This document shows, in pieces, positions 56,833-64,000 of a stretch of DNA of 64,000 bases. Within the stretch, counting starts at the first letter, position 1; every line of letters starts with the position of its first letter. The translations under genes and the position numbers were made by a program. This DNA comes from Bradyrhizobium sp. CCBAU 51627 (GTDB lineage: Bacteria > Pseudomonadota > Alphaproteobacteria > Rhizobiales > Xanthobacteraceae): positions 62,001 through 126,000 of the forward strand of contig NZ_LBJG01000092.1 in the NCBI RefSeq assembly GCF_028128765.1, in the 5' to 3' direction. The notes under the pieces are model-generated. The model did no database searches, was not told the origin of the DNA, and worked only from the letters and a program-made list of their open reading frames with translations.

Positions 56833-57254
56833 TCATCGCTCGTTTTTTGCAAGACGTTCTTCATTGTCGCGGTGCAATCAACGCTGCAAGAACCGTACAA
56901 GTGCGGGAACGGCTCGTGTTTCGGACAAACCAATGCGCAAACTTCGCCATTGGAGCACACCTCGTTGGACCGGGCGCACAATTCAGGCCAGTTCCGCACA
57001 CAGCATGCCTTCCTCATGATCTTCCATGCGGCCTGCAGCAAGCCCCGTCAGCTCACAGGTACGCGTATCGGCACGCCCACAGATCGCGCCTTTGCAGGCT
57101 CTCGTACTCGCCTTGCCACTCCGCCGTCAGCCGGAGAACCCACTGCAGGTGACAGGGTGGACGCGTTTTTGCCCCGCAAGGCCGTCACTCTGGAAATCAC
57201 CGGTCGAGATGCCGCGACCGGCAACAAGACATCCAGAGTTCTGGTCTGACGTGC
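56833..57254. other. Stretch without a recognisable gene
   Basis: A Cys-rich minus-strand frame overlaps the start of the Rieske gene but has no family signature. Confidence 0.4.
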
Positions 57255-57557
57255 TCACAGCGGCAGGATCGCCGAGCTGAACCGGATCCGCCAGCCATCT
57301 CCGGCCGCCCCGTGGTCACGAACCTTCGCCGACGCCACCTCGACCAGGACGATACCGGTCACAATGTTCGCGCCGGACCGTAACCAAGCCGCGCGAAGTC
57401 TGTCGGCAAGCTTCAAGCCCTTCAGCGTGGCAAGAAATGCCTCGGCTTCGACCTCGACGGCACGCGCGAGATGCTGCCGCGCACCGCGGCGCAGGACACC
57501 GTTAGTGGGTCGGCGATCTCGTAGGCAGACAATGCGGGACAATATTGGTAGTCTCAT
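57255..57557 (-). pseudogene. IS256-family transposase remnant
   Basis: The translation contains pieces of the N-terminal third of an IS256-type transposase: VEAEAFLATLKGLKLADRLRA and, after a TGI-like strand, VRDHGAAGDGWRIRFSSAILP, which is the typical RFRSxxLPPY-like region. The catalytic DDE part is absent. A mark of past insertion next to nopP. Confidence 0.7.
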
Positions 57558-58082
57558 TCATGCGCATCACTCTCCTCGAAGGTGGCAGGCTTCTACACCC
57601 GCCTCGATACGCCGCCTATCTCAGGCCGTCATCACGCACTTTCCCCACAGCTCCAAGCGAAGCTCGAGGCCAAGTTTGACCATCTCGCGGAGAGACCATA
57701 TCATTTCCCGCTTGCTTGTCCTCGATCTGCTTCGTGATCACTTCATGGTACTCGTTGAGCGCACGCCGCCGCTCCTACGGGCCCTGCTTTGGTGGATTGA
57801 CAAAGCACATTGCGCTCGCGAGCGGAGGGTCCCCGACTTTATGGTTCAGCAGGATTGGTCGGCGACCGCCCCCTAGCCGACCCCGGTGCTGCGCAGCGCC
57901 AGCTCAGGCAGCTGAGGGCTAAGCCGCGCTGGCGGCGAGCGGCCCAGCGCTGGTTGGTGCAGCACTCCGGGCGCGACCCCGCCGCCTAACGCAAGGTCGT
58001 CTTGAAGTGGCGAGCCATTCCTGCAGCAACATAGTCACTGAGCTCAGTAGCCACCGCTTTAAGTCCGGCCTCGTTCACGCGA
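57558..58082. other. Stretch without a recognisable gene
   Basis: Between the transposase remnant and the end of nopP; probably further mobile-element debris, but no motif is clear. Confidence 0.4.
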
Positions 58083-58961
58083 CTATTCGCCAGCCGAACT
58101 CGGGCCTAGATTAAGGCGCTCGAAGTACCAAGACGTGTCATCGCCGGACGACTCTGTCTCATCACTTGCTTCACTCGGAGCTCGCTCGATTTTCGCCTGA
58201 GCACCACTACTCTCGGCGGCGAGATATCCTTCAGGTTTGCCTACCCGTTGCCATTTACCTTCAGCGTTATGTGTCCACTTGTCGGGATGCTGGTGAGGAT
58301 CAAGCACCCAGTGATTCTTATCACTCACAGGAACAAAGCCCATCTGAGCCAGACGTTGTTCGATGCCTGGCAACGCAGGTTTTGACATAATCAATGCTCG
58401 CTCGCCGTCCTGCCGAAGCTGATGCTCCAGTAGAATATCGCCAGCGTTCTCTACGAGCGGATGAGTAACCCGAAGATCTACTTGGGATGTGACCGCGTCT
58501 CTTCCGGGAAACTGGGCACTGAATCGCCTTCCTCCTACCCGAAGTTCGCCTTCTGTTCTCAGAAGCCCAACAGTTTTGTCACCCAAGCGATAGGCGTAAT
58601 ATCGCGCCTCGACCGTATCTTCGTCGGTGTGACCGTAGGTTCTAGCAACGTTTGCTGCGCGCTGAGCTTTTGTGGATATGAAATCCGGATACTCCGAGAG
58701 TTTATTTTCGGCAATTTGCTTGATGTCATCGCCATAGAAGGCCTTGACTTCTTTCCCGAAGGCATCGATGTCGATCTCGAAGATCGGAGGTTTGGAAAGA
58801 ACGGAGTACGGCCGTGTCGCTGCCTGAGACGAACTTGGGCCAGCATCGGGTGCCATGCCTGCAAGTCTTTCCGCAAAGCCCTCGTCATCTGAATGACTCG
58901 ATTCATCAGCCTGAATAGCGCTTGTGGATTGGCTGGATGAGCCAACAATTCGGCCATACAT
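58083..58961 (-). CDS. nopP: T3SS effector NopP
   Basis: 292-residue effector. The start MYGRIVGSSSQ, Ser-rich N terminus, RLAGMAPDAGPSSSQAATRPY, the central YRLGDKTVGLLRTEG and the end region QHPDKWTHNAEGKWQRVGKP are what I know of Bradyrhizobium NopP. NopP is translocated into legume cells and in some strain-soybean combinations triggers Rj2-type incompatibility. A degenerate tts box lies about 70 bases upstream. It is flanked by IS256- and IS5-type remnants and sits among nif genes, away from the T3SS cluster. Confidence 0.93.
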   Translation of the reverse strand: MYGRIVGSSSQSTSAIQADESSHSDDEGFAERLAGMAPDAGPSSSQAATRPYSVLSKPPIFEIDIDAFGKEVKAFYGDDIKQIAENKLSEYPDFISTKAQRAANVARTYGHTDEDTVEARYYAYRLGDKTVGLLRTEGELRVGGRRFSAQFPGRDAVTSQVDLRVTHPLVENAGDILLEHQLRQDGERALIMSKPALPGIEQRLAQMGFVPVSDKNHWVLDPHQHPDKWTHNAEGKWQRVGKPEGYLAAESSGAQAKIERAPSEASDETESSGDDTSWYFERLNLGPSSAGE

Positions 58962-59027
58962 CGGATCGTTCTCCTGTCGGTACGGTTTGGCGGTGCTGAG
59001 CTCGCGCGAGCTCTACCGACGATGGTA

Positions 59028-59056
59028 AGAGCTGTAGCTGACTATGAGCTGACGCG
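59028..59056 (-). promoter_or_regulatory. Degenerate tts box of nopP
   Basis: The minus strand reads CGTCAGCTCATAGTCAGCT from 59053. Both AGCT half sites are kept in the correct spacing. Confidence 0.6.
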
Positions 59057-59289
59057 CCGAGGTTGAGCATCTGTCGTGCGCTCTGGTGAAGAGGAAGCTA
59101 CTTCGTCGTCCTAGACGAACGGCTAAGCGATTGAGCTAGGATCGCATTTTGTCGCTGTGGACTCGTTTGCGAATGCAGTGTTTGGTGTACCTGGCACCGG
59201 AGCCTTGCAGTTTCATTTTTTTGTATTCTGTCGTATCGCCAGTCATGATTCCATCGTCGCATCGGAGGTGGCGATCCAACCGAAGAAGC

Positions 59290-59426
59290 AAGGGACAAGG
59301 GGATCGGGCGATCTGTTCCGGGCCAAGCTGAACCAGATCATCAAGATGAAGCACGCGCCGGTTCAGCTGGCCGACGAGGTCGATCGCGCAGCTTCGCTTA
59401 TTATTGCATTTATCGGCGGCTCATGA
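59290..59426 (+). pseudogene. IS5-like transposase N-terminal remnant
   Basis: The frame encodes GSGDLFRAKLNQIIKMKHAPVQLA, the characteristic N-terminal segment of IS5/IS4-type transposases (LFRxRLDQIIDMxHxLVKLA). Nothing of the catalytic domain remains. Confidence 0.7.
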
Positions 59427-59460
59427 ATATTAGTTCTGTACGATAGAACCGGAATCGCAG

Positions 59461-60150
59461 ATGACCAAGACTGGTGTGGATGCCGTGGCGCGCGCGCTCG
59501 CCATTCTCAAGACATTTGGGCCTGAGCGCCGCGAACTGACTCTGACCGAGCTTGCGACGGCGACCGATCTCTACAAGAGCACCGTGCTGCGGCTCGCAGC
59601 GACGCTGGAAGAGGGGGGCTTCTTGACGCGCGGCGATGACCGGCTGTATCGACCAGGGCCGGAGCTTTGGCGCCTCGGGTCGCTGTATCGCCAGAGCCTG
59701 GACCTCGGCGATCTCGTTCGGCCGACGTTGCGCCGGTTGGTAGAGGCCACCGGAGAAACGGCGTCGTTCTATATTCGTGACGGCAACGAGCGCATCTGCC
59801 TGTATTGCGTGAACTCGCCCCGCGCCGTTAGGCATCATCTCGACGAGGGCCAACGGCTGCCGCTCGATCGCGGCGCCGCCGGGCATGTGCTGGCCGTCTA
59901 TGGCGACGGCCCCGGGGCGAGCCGGAAGAAGGTGCTGGAGCAAGGATATTACGTCTCGCTTGGCGAGCGCGATCCGGAGGTCGCAGCCGCCGCGGTCCCT
60001 GTCATTGACAATCAGGGCAAATTGCGCGGCGCGCTGTCGGTCTCAGCCATCCGTACCCGCTTCGAGGCGCAGTCGCAAAAGCTCGCGCTGAAGTCCCTCA
60101 AGTCGGAAGCGCAGGTGCTCGCTGGCCTGCTGCCCGCAAGCGAGGGGTGA
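59461..60150 (+). CDS. IclR family transcriptional regulator
   Basis: 229 residues. An N-terminal winged helix-turn-helix (about 5-65, AVARALAILKTFG ... LTELATATDLYKSTVLRLAATLEEGGFL) is followed by the IclR ligand-binding domain (GDLVRPTLRRLVEATGETASFYI ... LDRGAAGHVLAVYG ... VSAIRTRFEAQS). The target and ligand are unknown. It is oriented against the nif genes, and its base composition looks more GC-rich and regular than its neighbours, so it may have arrived independently. Confidence 0.93.
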   Translation: MTKTGVDAVARALAILKTFGPERRELTLTELATATDLYKSTVLRLAATLEEGGFLTRGDDRLYRPGPELWRLGSLYRQSLDLGDLVRPTLRRLVEATGETASFYIRDGNERICLYCVNSPRAVRHHLDEGQRLPLDRGAAGHVLAVYGDGPGASRKKVLEQGYYVSLGERDPEVAAAAVPVIDNQGKLRGALSVSAIRTRFEAQSQKLALKSLKSEAQVLAGLLPASEG

Positions 60151-60255
60151 CCGCGGTGTCCGCTCCCAAATACTCCTTTCGCGCCCCTTGCCCGGGACTG
60201 TTCCTCCTGCGAGAGCTGGTCTCATTTGGAAACGACTGCCAACTTATTGAAATTG

Positions 60256-60540
60256 CTAGAGGGCATTTTCCAGCATTTTTCCAAACGCGCCCTGCAATCG
60301 TTGAATAATCAAACTGGAATCTCTTCCCCCCACCATGAAGTCATCTCGGTCCATCTCTGCAATGGGCGAGTTCGAAACCAGAGCGTATCGCGCCGTTGTT
60401 TCGGATGGCGAGCCATCCGGCTGCATGCCTGCAATTGTTTCCGCAAAGCGGGGGCTATCTCCCGCTTCTCCCCCATTCATCAGCTTCGCTAGGCAGCCTC
60501 GGCTCCGGCTGAAACATGGGTCTGGCAGTTGGCTGGGCAA
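60256..60540 (-). pseudogene. nopP N-terminal fragment
   Basis: The middle of this frame, from about 60340 to 60475, matches the NopP N terminus: RFAETIAGMQPD, then ARYALVSNSPIAEMDRDDFM, comparable to RLAGMAPD and RPYSVLSKPPIFEIDIDAF in the intact gene at 58083. The remaining sequence is unrelated. A second decayed copy of this effector gene in the window. Confidence 0.7.
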
Positions 60541-60788
60541 ACCCTAGCGCACGCACCGCAGCCGATGCAGGCGCCTTGATCGCTCAGAACCATTATCTTC
60601 TTTTCGACTTCATCGTCTTCGTCACTGTCGAGGCTGACGAGTTCGCCCTCCTCGTTGATTCCTTTCAAAGTCATGACATCTCGACCGCACACCTTGAAAC
60701 AGCGGCCGCAGCCGATACACTTCTTGGCATCGATCGAGGTCAAGTATTGTGGCGTCCAGTCGCGGCCGTCTCGCGTTGCAAATGACAT
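60489..60788 (-). CDS. fdxB: nif-specific ferredoxin III FdxB
   Basis: 99 residues from the ATG at 60788 (MSFATRDG). Two [4Fe-4S] motifs, CIGCGRCFKVCGRDV and CIGCGACARVCPANC, with the acidic insert between them typical of FdxB. It ends the nifE-N-X-(DUF269)-(DUF683)-fdxB string and is 11 bases from the preceding gene. Probable electron donor in nitrogenase assembly. Confidence 0.95.
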   Translation of the reverse strand: MSFATRDGRDWTPQYLTSIDAKKCIGCGRCFKVCGRDVMTLKGINEEGELVSLDSDEDDEVEKKIMVLSDQGACIGCGACARVCPANCQTHVSAGAEAA

Positions 60789-60799
60789 GCACTCCCCCT

Positions 60800-61000
60800 T
60801 CAAGCATTTTCCAGCGCTTTCAGCTCGCGATGCTTGCGCTCGAGTTCGGCATGGACATCGTACGCCTTCTGCGCCACCACCATAATCGAGGTCCAGTTGA
60901 TGGGCAATTCTTCCGAAAGGTCGTGCAGATCCATCTTGGCTTGCGTCGCCTGGACGGACAGTTTCTTTAGTTCTGCCTTCAGTGTTTCACGATCGCTCAT
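60800..61000 (-). CDS. NifX-associated small protein (DUF683)
   Basis: 66 residues from the ATG at 61000. It is a helical hairpin: [32 protein letters not shown], then [25 protein letters not shown]. This is the CCE_0567/DUF683 family that follows nifX in many diazotrophs. Overlaps the preceding DUF269 gene by four bases. Confidence 0.93.
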   Translation of the reverse strand: MSDRETLKAELKKLSVQATQAKMDLHDLSEELPINWTSIMVVAQKAYDVHAELERKHRELKALENA

Positions 61001-61473
61001 GAGTATCCCCAGTAGTTCGCCACGTCCGGAAATTTCCGAATCAGGTCGATTCCGTCGCTGACACATTTGTCGCCCTGCTGCGCGAGCTTTATCAAACTAT
61101 CGAATCCGAAGCGATGCACATCGCGCAGCTGCTTGTTCACAGCGATCAGACGGCCTGAGATGAGCACCATGCGGACGAAGCCTTCATGATGCAGATCCAG
61201 AATCGGCTGGGTCATCGCGCCGGTCTCCCTCTCGATCGAGAGCGCGACCGCATCGAAGAACAGCTTAAGCCGCCGCAACGCATCCTGATCAGGATCACCG
61301 ATAATCGGCGACGCGCGCCGGTTCTCCTTGTCCAGAATATAGAGTTTGAGCAGATCGAGATCGCTCTTCGCCTCCCAGGCTCCGTTGGTGTCCTGAGCAC
61401 GCCAAACCTTGATCAACTCCATGAGGAACGGCGCGTCGGAGGCGCTCCCCTGCTGCTCTCTTTTCCCGGTCAT
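60997..61473 (-). CDS. NifX-associated protein (DUF269)
   Basis: 158 residues of the DUF269 family always found next to nifX. Family blocks are [36 protein letters not shown] and the final KFPDVANYW. Probably a helper in FeMo-cofactor assembly. Six bases after the nifX stop, and overlapping the next gene. Confidence 0.95.
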   Translation of the reverse strand: MTGKREQQGSASDAPFLMELIKVWRAQDTNGAWEAKSDLDLLKLYILDKENRRASPIIGDPDQDALRRLKLFFDAVALSIERETGAMTQPILDLHHEGFVRMVLISGRLIAVNKQLRDVHRFGFDSLIKLAQQGDKCVSDGIDLIRKFPDVANYWGYS

Positions 61474-61479
61474 ATCACC

Positions 61480-61875
61480 TCAGTCGTCGAACTCGAACGT
61501 ACCCCGTCGGTCCTTTGCCATGGCCTTGCGTAGCCAAGGAGGTGGCGTGCCCTTTAGTACGCCCTCGAGTTTTTCGAGCAACACCAGAATGCTTTCTGGC
61601 TTATTCACCTTGATAGGATGGATCTTGTTGGCCACCACTCGCGCAGCCCCAGCACCGCCAATGGCGGCAACGTAAAGGATTGCGCAATCCTTGATTGCTT
61701 CGATCTTCGGCGCCAACTTGTCGTCATTTCCGTCTTCCTTAAGATCGCCCCCAAACTCAACCGCCTTGAGAAACACGTGCCCGCCAGGCGTGACATCGTA
61801 GATTGCGATATTCTTTGCCCAACCAAAATGGGCATCGACGCGTCTCAGGTCTTGAGTGGCAAATGCGATCTTCAT
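61480..61875 (-). CDS. nifX: FeMo-cofactor carrier NifX
   Basis: 131 residues of the NifX/NafY type. Recognised by MKIAFATQDLRRVDAHFGWA at the start and CAILYVAAIGGAGAARVVANKIHPIKV. It carries NifB-co or VK-cluster intermediates between NifB, NifEN and apo-MoFe protein. The start overlaps the nifN stop by four bases. Confidence 0.97.
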   Translation of the reverse strand: MKIAFATQDLRRVDAHFGWAKNIAIYDVTPGGHVFLKAVEFGGDLKEDGNDDKLAPKIEAIKDCAILYVAAIGGAGAARVVANKIHPIKVNKPESILVLLEKLEGVLKGTPPPWLRKAMAKDRRGTFEFDD

Positions 61876-63281
61876 ACAGTGGAGCTCTCAGCTGCGCCGG
61901 TGGAGCTGCGATACCCGGATCGTCGCGGCGATCCGGCCGCAGTCCGCCATCTATCGGGCGTAGGGCCGTCGTTCTCTTCGCGGTGCGCGATAACGAGATT
62001 GGCGATATCGAAGATCAGATTGCGGGTACCACGATAGCCCACGGATAGTTGGTGTCCCGCGCCGAGTCGATCGAACATCGGAAAACCTGTACGATAGAAC
62101 GGCACTTTCAGACGCGCCGCCGCTTGCCTTCCATGCGAATGCGTGATCAGCAGGTCACAACGTTTTCGTTTGGCAAGTCCTTCCAGATCTTCGAGGTCGC
62201 CAATGAGAACCTCCTTGGTCCTGATCCGCTCGATCACCTCCGACTGAGTGGTCGTCACGGCGACGGTCACCTGCGCGCCCATATCGTGCAGCATGCCGGA
62301 CAAATCGAACAGGAGGTCTGGCTCAGCACCGATCGCGACTTTGCGACCGCCAATATGGAAGTGAGCGTCCAGCATAGCGTCGGCGAGCTGACTGCGTTGC
62401 CGTCGATATTTCAAGGGTATCGGGCGGCCGCTGATCTCGCTCAAAAACATCATGAATTCGTCGTTCGGATGGAGACCACACAGCCGCTCGAACACGCGAA
62501 AAGGCACGCCGGTCTTCGCCTGCATGACCTCAGCCGCGCGCTTCATCTGCGCTCCGATTGCAATCGTCCACCCTGCGCGCCCCATGCTCGCGATTTCGTC
62601 CACGTCAATGCCGCCGATGGTCGTTGACGTAAACTCTTCGGGGATATGCCCGTCGAGGGATCCTGCCAAGTCAGGGAGGAAGGAGGGACACAATCCGAAA
62701 TCCTCCAACAAGACACGGAGTTCATCAAGGTCGCCGGGCGTCAGGTGACACCCCGGCAGAACATTCACCTTCGATGGATACCACAGGCCATTGGCGCTGG
62801 GCCGGTCCACCAGTACCTCCACCATGCGTGCAACAGCCTTCTCCCAGCCATCCTGGAACGCGCCCTTGAAATCAGGCGTTGATACATACACCAGTGGCAA
62901 CTTTGCGAGTTGCGGATGATTGCTCCGGATTAGCTTGAGGTACGCATCGACATCGTCGCCATTGGTCTCGGTGACACCGGTCGAGCAGATCCCGATGATC
63001 TTTGGCTTGGTACGGTTATAAATGTTCAGTATCGCCTGCTCGAGATTCTCATAGCCGCCGAGTACGGTCGCAACCTCGCTCATCGCGGTGGTCTGCAGCG
63101 GTATTGCTTCTTTGAAATGCCGCACAAAGAGCGTGAGCCCGAAGGATGTGCACCCCTGGGAGCCGTGCAGAAGCGGCATCGCCCCGCGCAGCCCCATGAA
63201 GGCGTATGCGGCGCCGATCGGCTGGCTCATCTTCAGCGGGTTGACAGCGCAGGCTTTTGTTGGCGCCGTGACGAGGGCCAT
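61872..63281 (-). CDS. nifN: FeMo-cofactor scaffold subunit NifN
   Basis: 469 residues, nitrogenase component 1-like fold. Recognisable blocks include AAYAFMGLRGAMPLLHGSQGC (P-cluster-type Cys), GICSTGVTETNGDD and CDLLITHSHGR. It pairs with NifE to form the scaffold on which FeMo-cofactor is completed. It starts 10 bases after nifE. Confidence 0.98.
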   Translation of the reverse strand: MALVTAPTKACAVNPLKMSQPIGAAYAFMGLRGAMPLLHGSQGCTSFGLTLFVRHFKEAIPLQTTAMSEVATVLGGYENLEQAILNIYNRTKPKIIGICSTGVTETNGDDVDAYLKLIRSNHPQLAKLPLVYVSTPDFKGAFQDGWEKAVARMVEVLVDRPSANGLWYPSKVNVLPGCHLTPGDLDELRVLLEDFGLCPSFLPDLAGSLDGHIPEEFTSTTIGGIDVDEIASMGRAGWTIAIGAQMKRAAEVMQAKTGVPFRVFERLCGLHPNDEFMMFLSEISGRPIPLKYRRQRSQLADAMLDAHFHIGGRKVAIGAEPDLLFDLSGMLHDMGAQVTVAVTTTQSEVIERIRTKEVLIGDLEDLEGLAKRKRCDLLITHSHGRQAAARLKVPFYRTGFPMFDRLGAGHQLSVGYRGTRNLIFDIANLVIAHREENDGPTPDRWRTAAGSPRRSGYRSSTGAAESSTV

Positions 63282-63290
63282 GGCGACTCC

Positions 63291-64000
63291 CTACTCTGCG
63301 GCCTGTCGCATGTCAGACGGCTCGGACACAAACATATCTTCGATGCGTCTTCGACAGCAGCCACCGCCCGCATTGGTATGCTCTCGGACCGCTGCGACGC
63401 TCCTCAAGCCGTGCACGTAAATTGCATCCTCAATCGTGCCCAGATCAACGCTCTTACACACGCAGATCTTCCTCGCGCGCCGCGCGGTTTCGGCGAGCGC
63501 CGGATCGCAGGCGATTGCGGCCATCGGCGATTGCATCTGCTCCCTCTCCTTGGCCAATGCCTCCCATGGCGCTGGTCGACGTAGCTGCTCCCACATCGGA
63601 CTGGAGAGTGACTTATCGATCTCCTCCACCAGCTTAACCGTTCCGACATAGCCCATATAGGCGTGGCAACGCTCCTGGTTGATATCAAGCCACGGCACCG
63701 CCGCCTTCAGCGCGACAAACTGCGACTTGCCGCCTGATAGCATGATGTCCGCTTTTGCGTCCTTCAACATCTTGTACATTTCGCGCGCGGTCATGTCCTC
63801 GATCATGTGGGCATCCTGCCCCATGAGCTCCTTGATGCGCTCCTTGTCTTCCCTGGTCGATTTCTTCACGCTAGTTCCGACTAACTCCAGCCCGGCTTCC
63901 TGGAGTGCCGCAACGACCGACCATGACTTGACGCCGCCCGTCATCAACAAGGCCTTTTTGCCTTCGAATCGCGGCTTGTACGGCTCGATGGCAGCCCACG
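63291..64000 (-). CDS. nifE: FeMo-cofactor scaffold subunit NifE, C-terminal part, with BFD-like tail
   Basis: Partial: the frame is open to the right edge. The visible about 236 residues cover the C-terminal NifE region (WAAIEPYKPRFEGKK, LLMTGGVKSWSV, ADIMLSGGKSQFVALK, HAYMGYVGTVKLV). After the usual end, near EREQMQSP, about 75 additional residues contain CVCKSVDLGTIEDAI and GGGCCRRRIEDMF. The C-x-C ... C-C spacing is that of a bacterioferritin-associated ferredoxin-like [2Fe-2S] domain. Together with NifN it forms the scaffold. Overall identity certain; the domain call is mine. Confidence 0.97.
   Translation of the reverse strand, partial: WAAIEPYKPRFEGKKALLMTGGVKSWSVVAALQEAGLELVGTSVKKSTREDKERIKELMGQDAHMIEDMTAREMYKMLKDAKADIMLSGGKSQFVALKAAVPWLDINQERCHAYMGYVGTVKLVEEIDKSLSSPMWEQLRRPAPWEALAKEREQMQSPMAAIACDPALAETARRARKICVCKSVDLGTIEDAIYVHGLRSVAAVREHTNAGGGCCRRRIEDMFVSEPSDMRQAAE

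Overview
The window is a piece of a symbiosis island from a slow-growing rhizobium, almost certainly Bradyrhizobium. The evidence is a Rhc-I type III secretion system (T3SS) lying next to a nif/fix region in the order nifE-N-X ... hesB-nifS ... nifB-fdxN-nifZ ... nifH-nifQ-nifW-fixBCX. It also carries rhizobial effectors (NopE, NopM, NopP), a split secretin (only rhcC1 present), TtsI-type tts boxes, sigma-54/NifA promoters, and many gene remnants and long stretches without recognisable genes.

Left part (about 1-32 kb): symbiotic T3SS. A leftward operon runs nopB-rhcJ-nolU-nolV-rhcN-rhcZ-rhcQ-rhcR-rhcS-rhcT-rhcU (11.3 to 2.9 kb), with rhcC1 divergent. Next come a putative effector gene broken by a 10-bp tandem repeat, a small protein gene behind a tts box, and the self-cleaving effector gene nopE (leftward). 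A rightward operon follows: nopC-nopA-(SctD-like)-two accessory genes-rhcV-TPR lipoprotein. Then come a truncated nopP-like gene, an M16 peptidase pair (y4wA/y4wB type), two adjacent P-loop ATPase genes and the E3 ubiquitin ligase effector gene nopM with its tts box. TtsI, rhcC2 and translocator genes such as nopX are not in the window.

Middle (32-38 kb): sparse, decayed DNA with a few small genes and an orphan ModC-like ATPase. It ends in an ahpCD pair behind a sigma-54-type promoter.

Right part (38.6-64 kb): nitrogen fixation genes, nearly all leftward. fixBCX codes for electron transfer to nitrogenase; nifW and nifQ for protection and molybdenum supply; nifH for dinitrogenase reductase; nifB, fdxN, nifZ, nifT, nifS and hesB for cofactor and cluster assembly; nifE (partial), nifN, nifX, two NifX-associated genes and fdxB for FeMo-cofactor assembly. 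NifA sites (TGT-N10-ACA) and -24/-12 promoters are visible before nifH, nifB and hesB. The hesB site appears to be shared with an unrecognised divergent gene. An OmpW-like gene has a perfect FixK/FNR box. Two conserved small genes (a nifU C-terminal-domain gene and a gene after nifZ) are broken here. nopP, two transposase remnants, an iclR gene and a second nopP remnant sit between the hesB/Rieske block and fdxB.

Together the window couples host-cell manipulation (TtsI regulon) with nitrogenase synthesis (NifA/RpoN and probably FixK). Identifications come from reading the protein sequences and from recall of families. No database search was possible.
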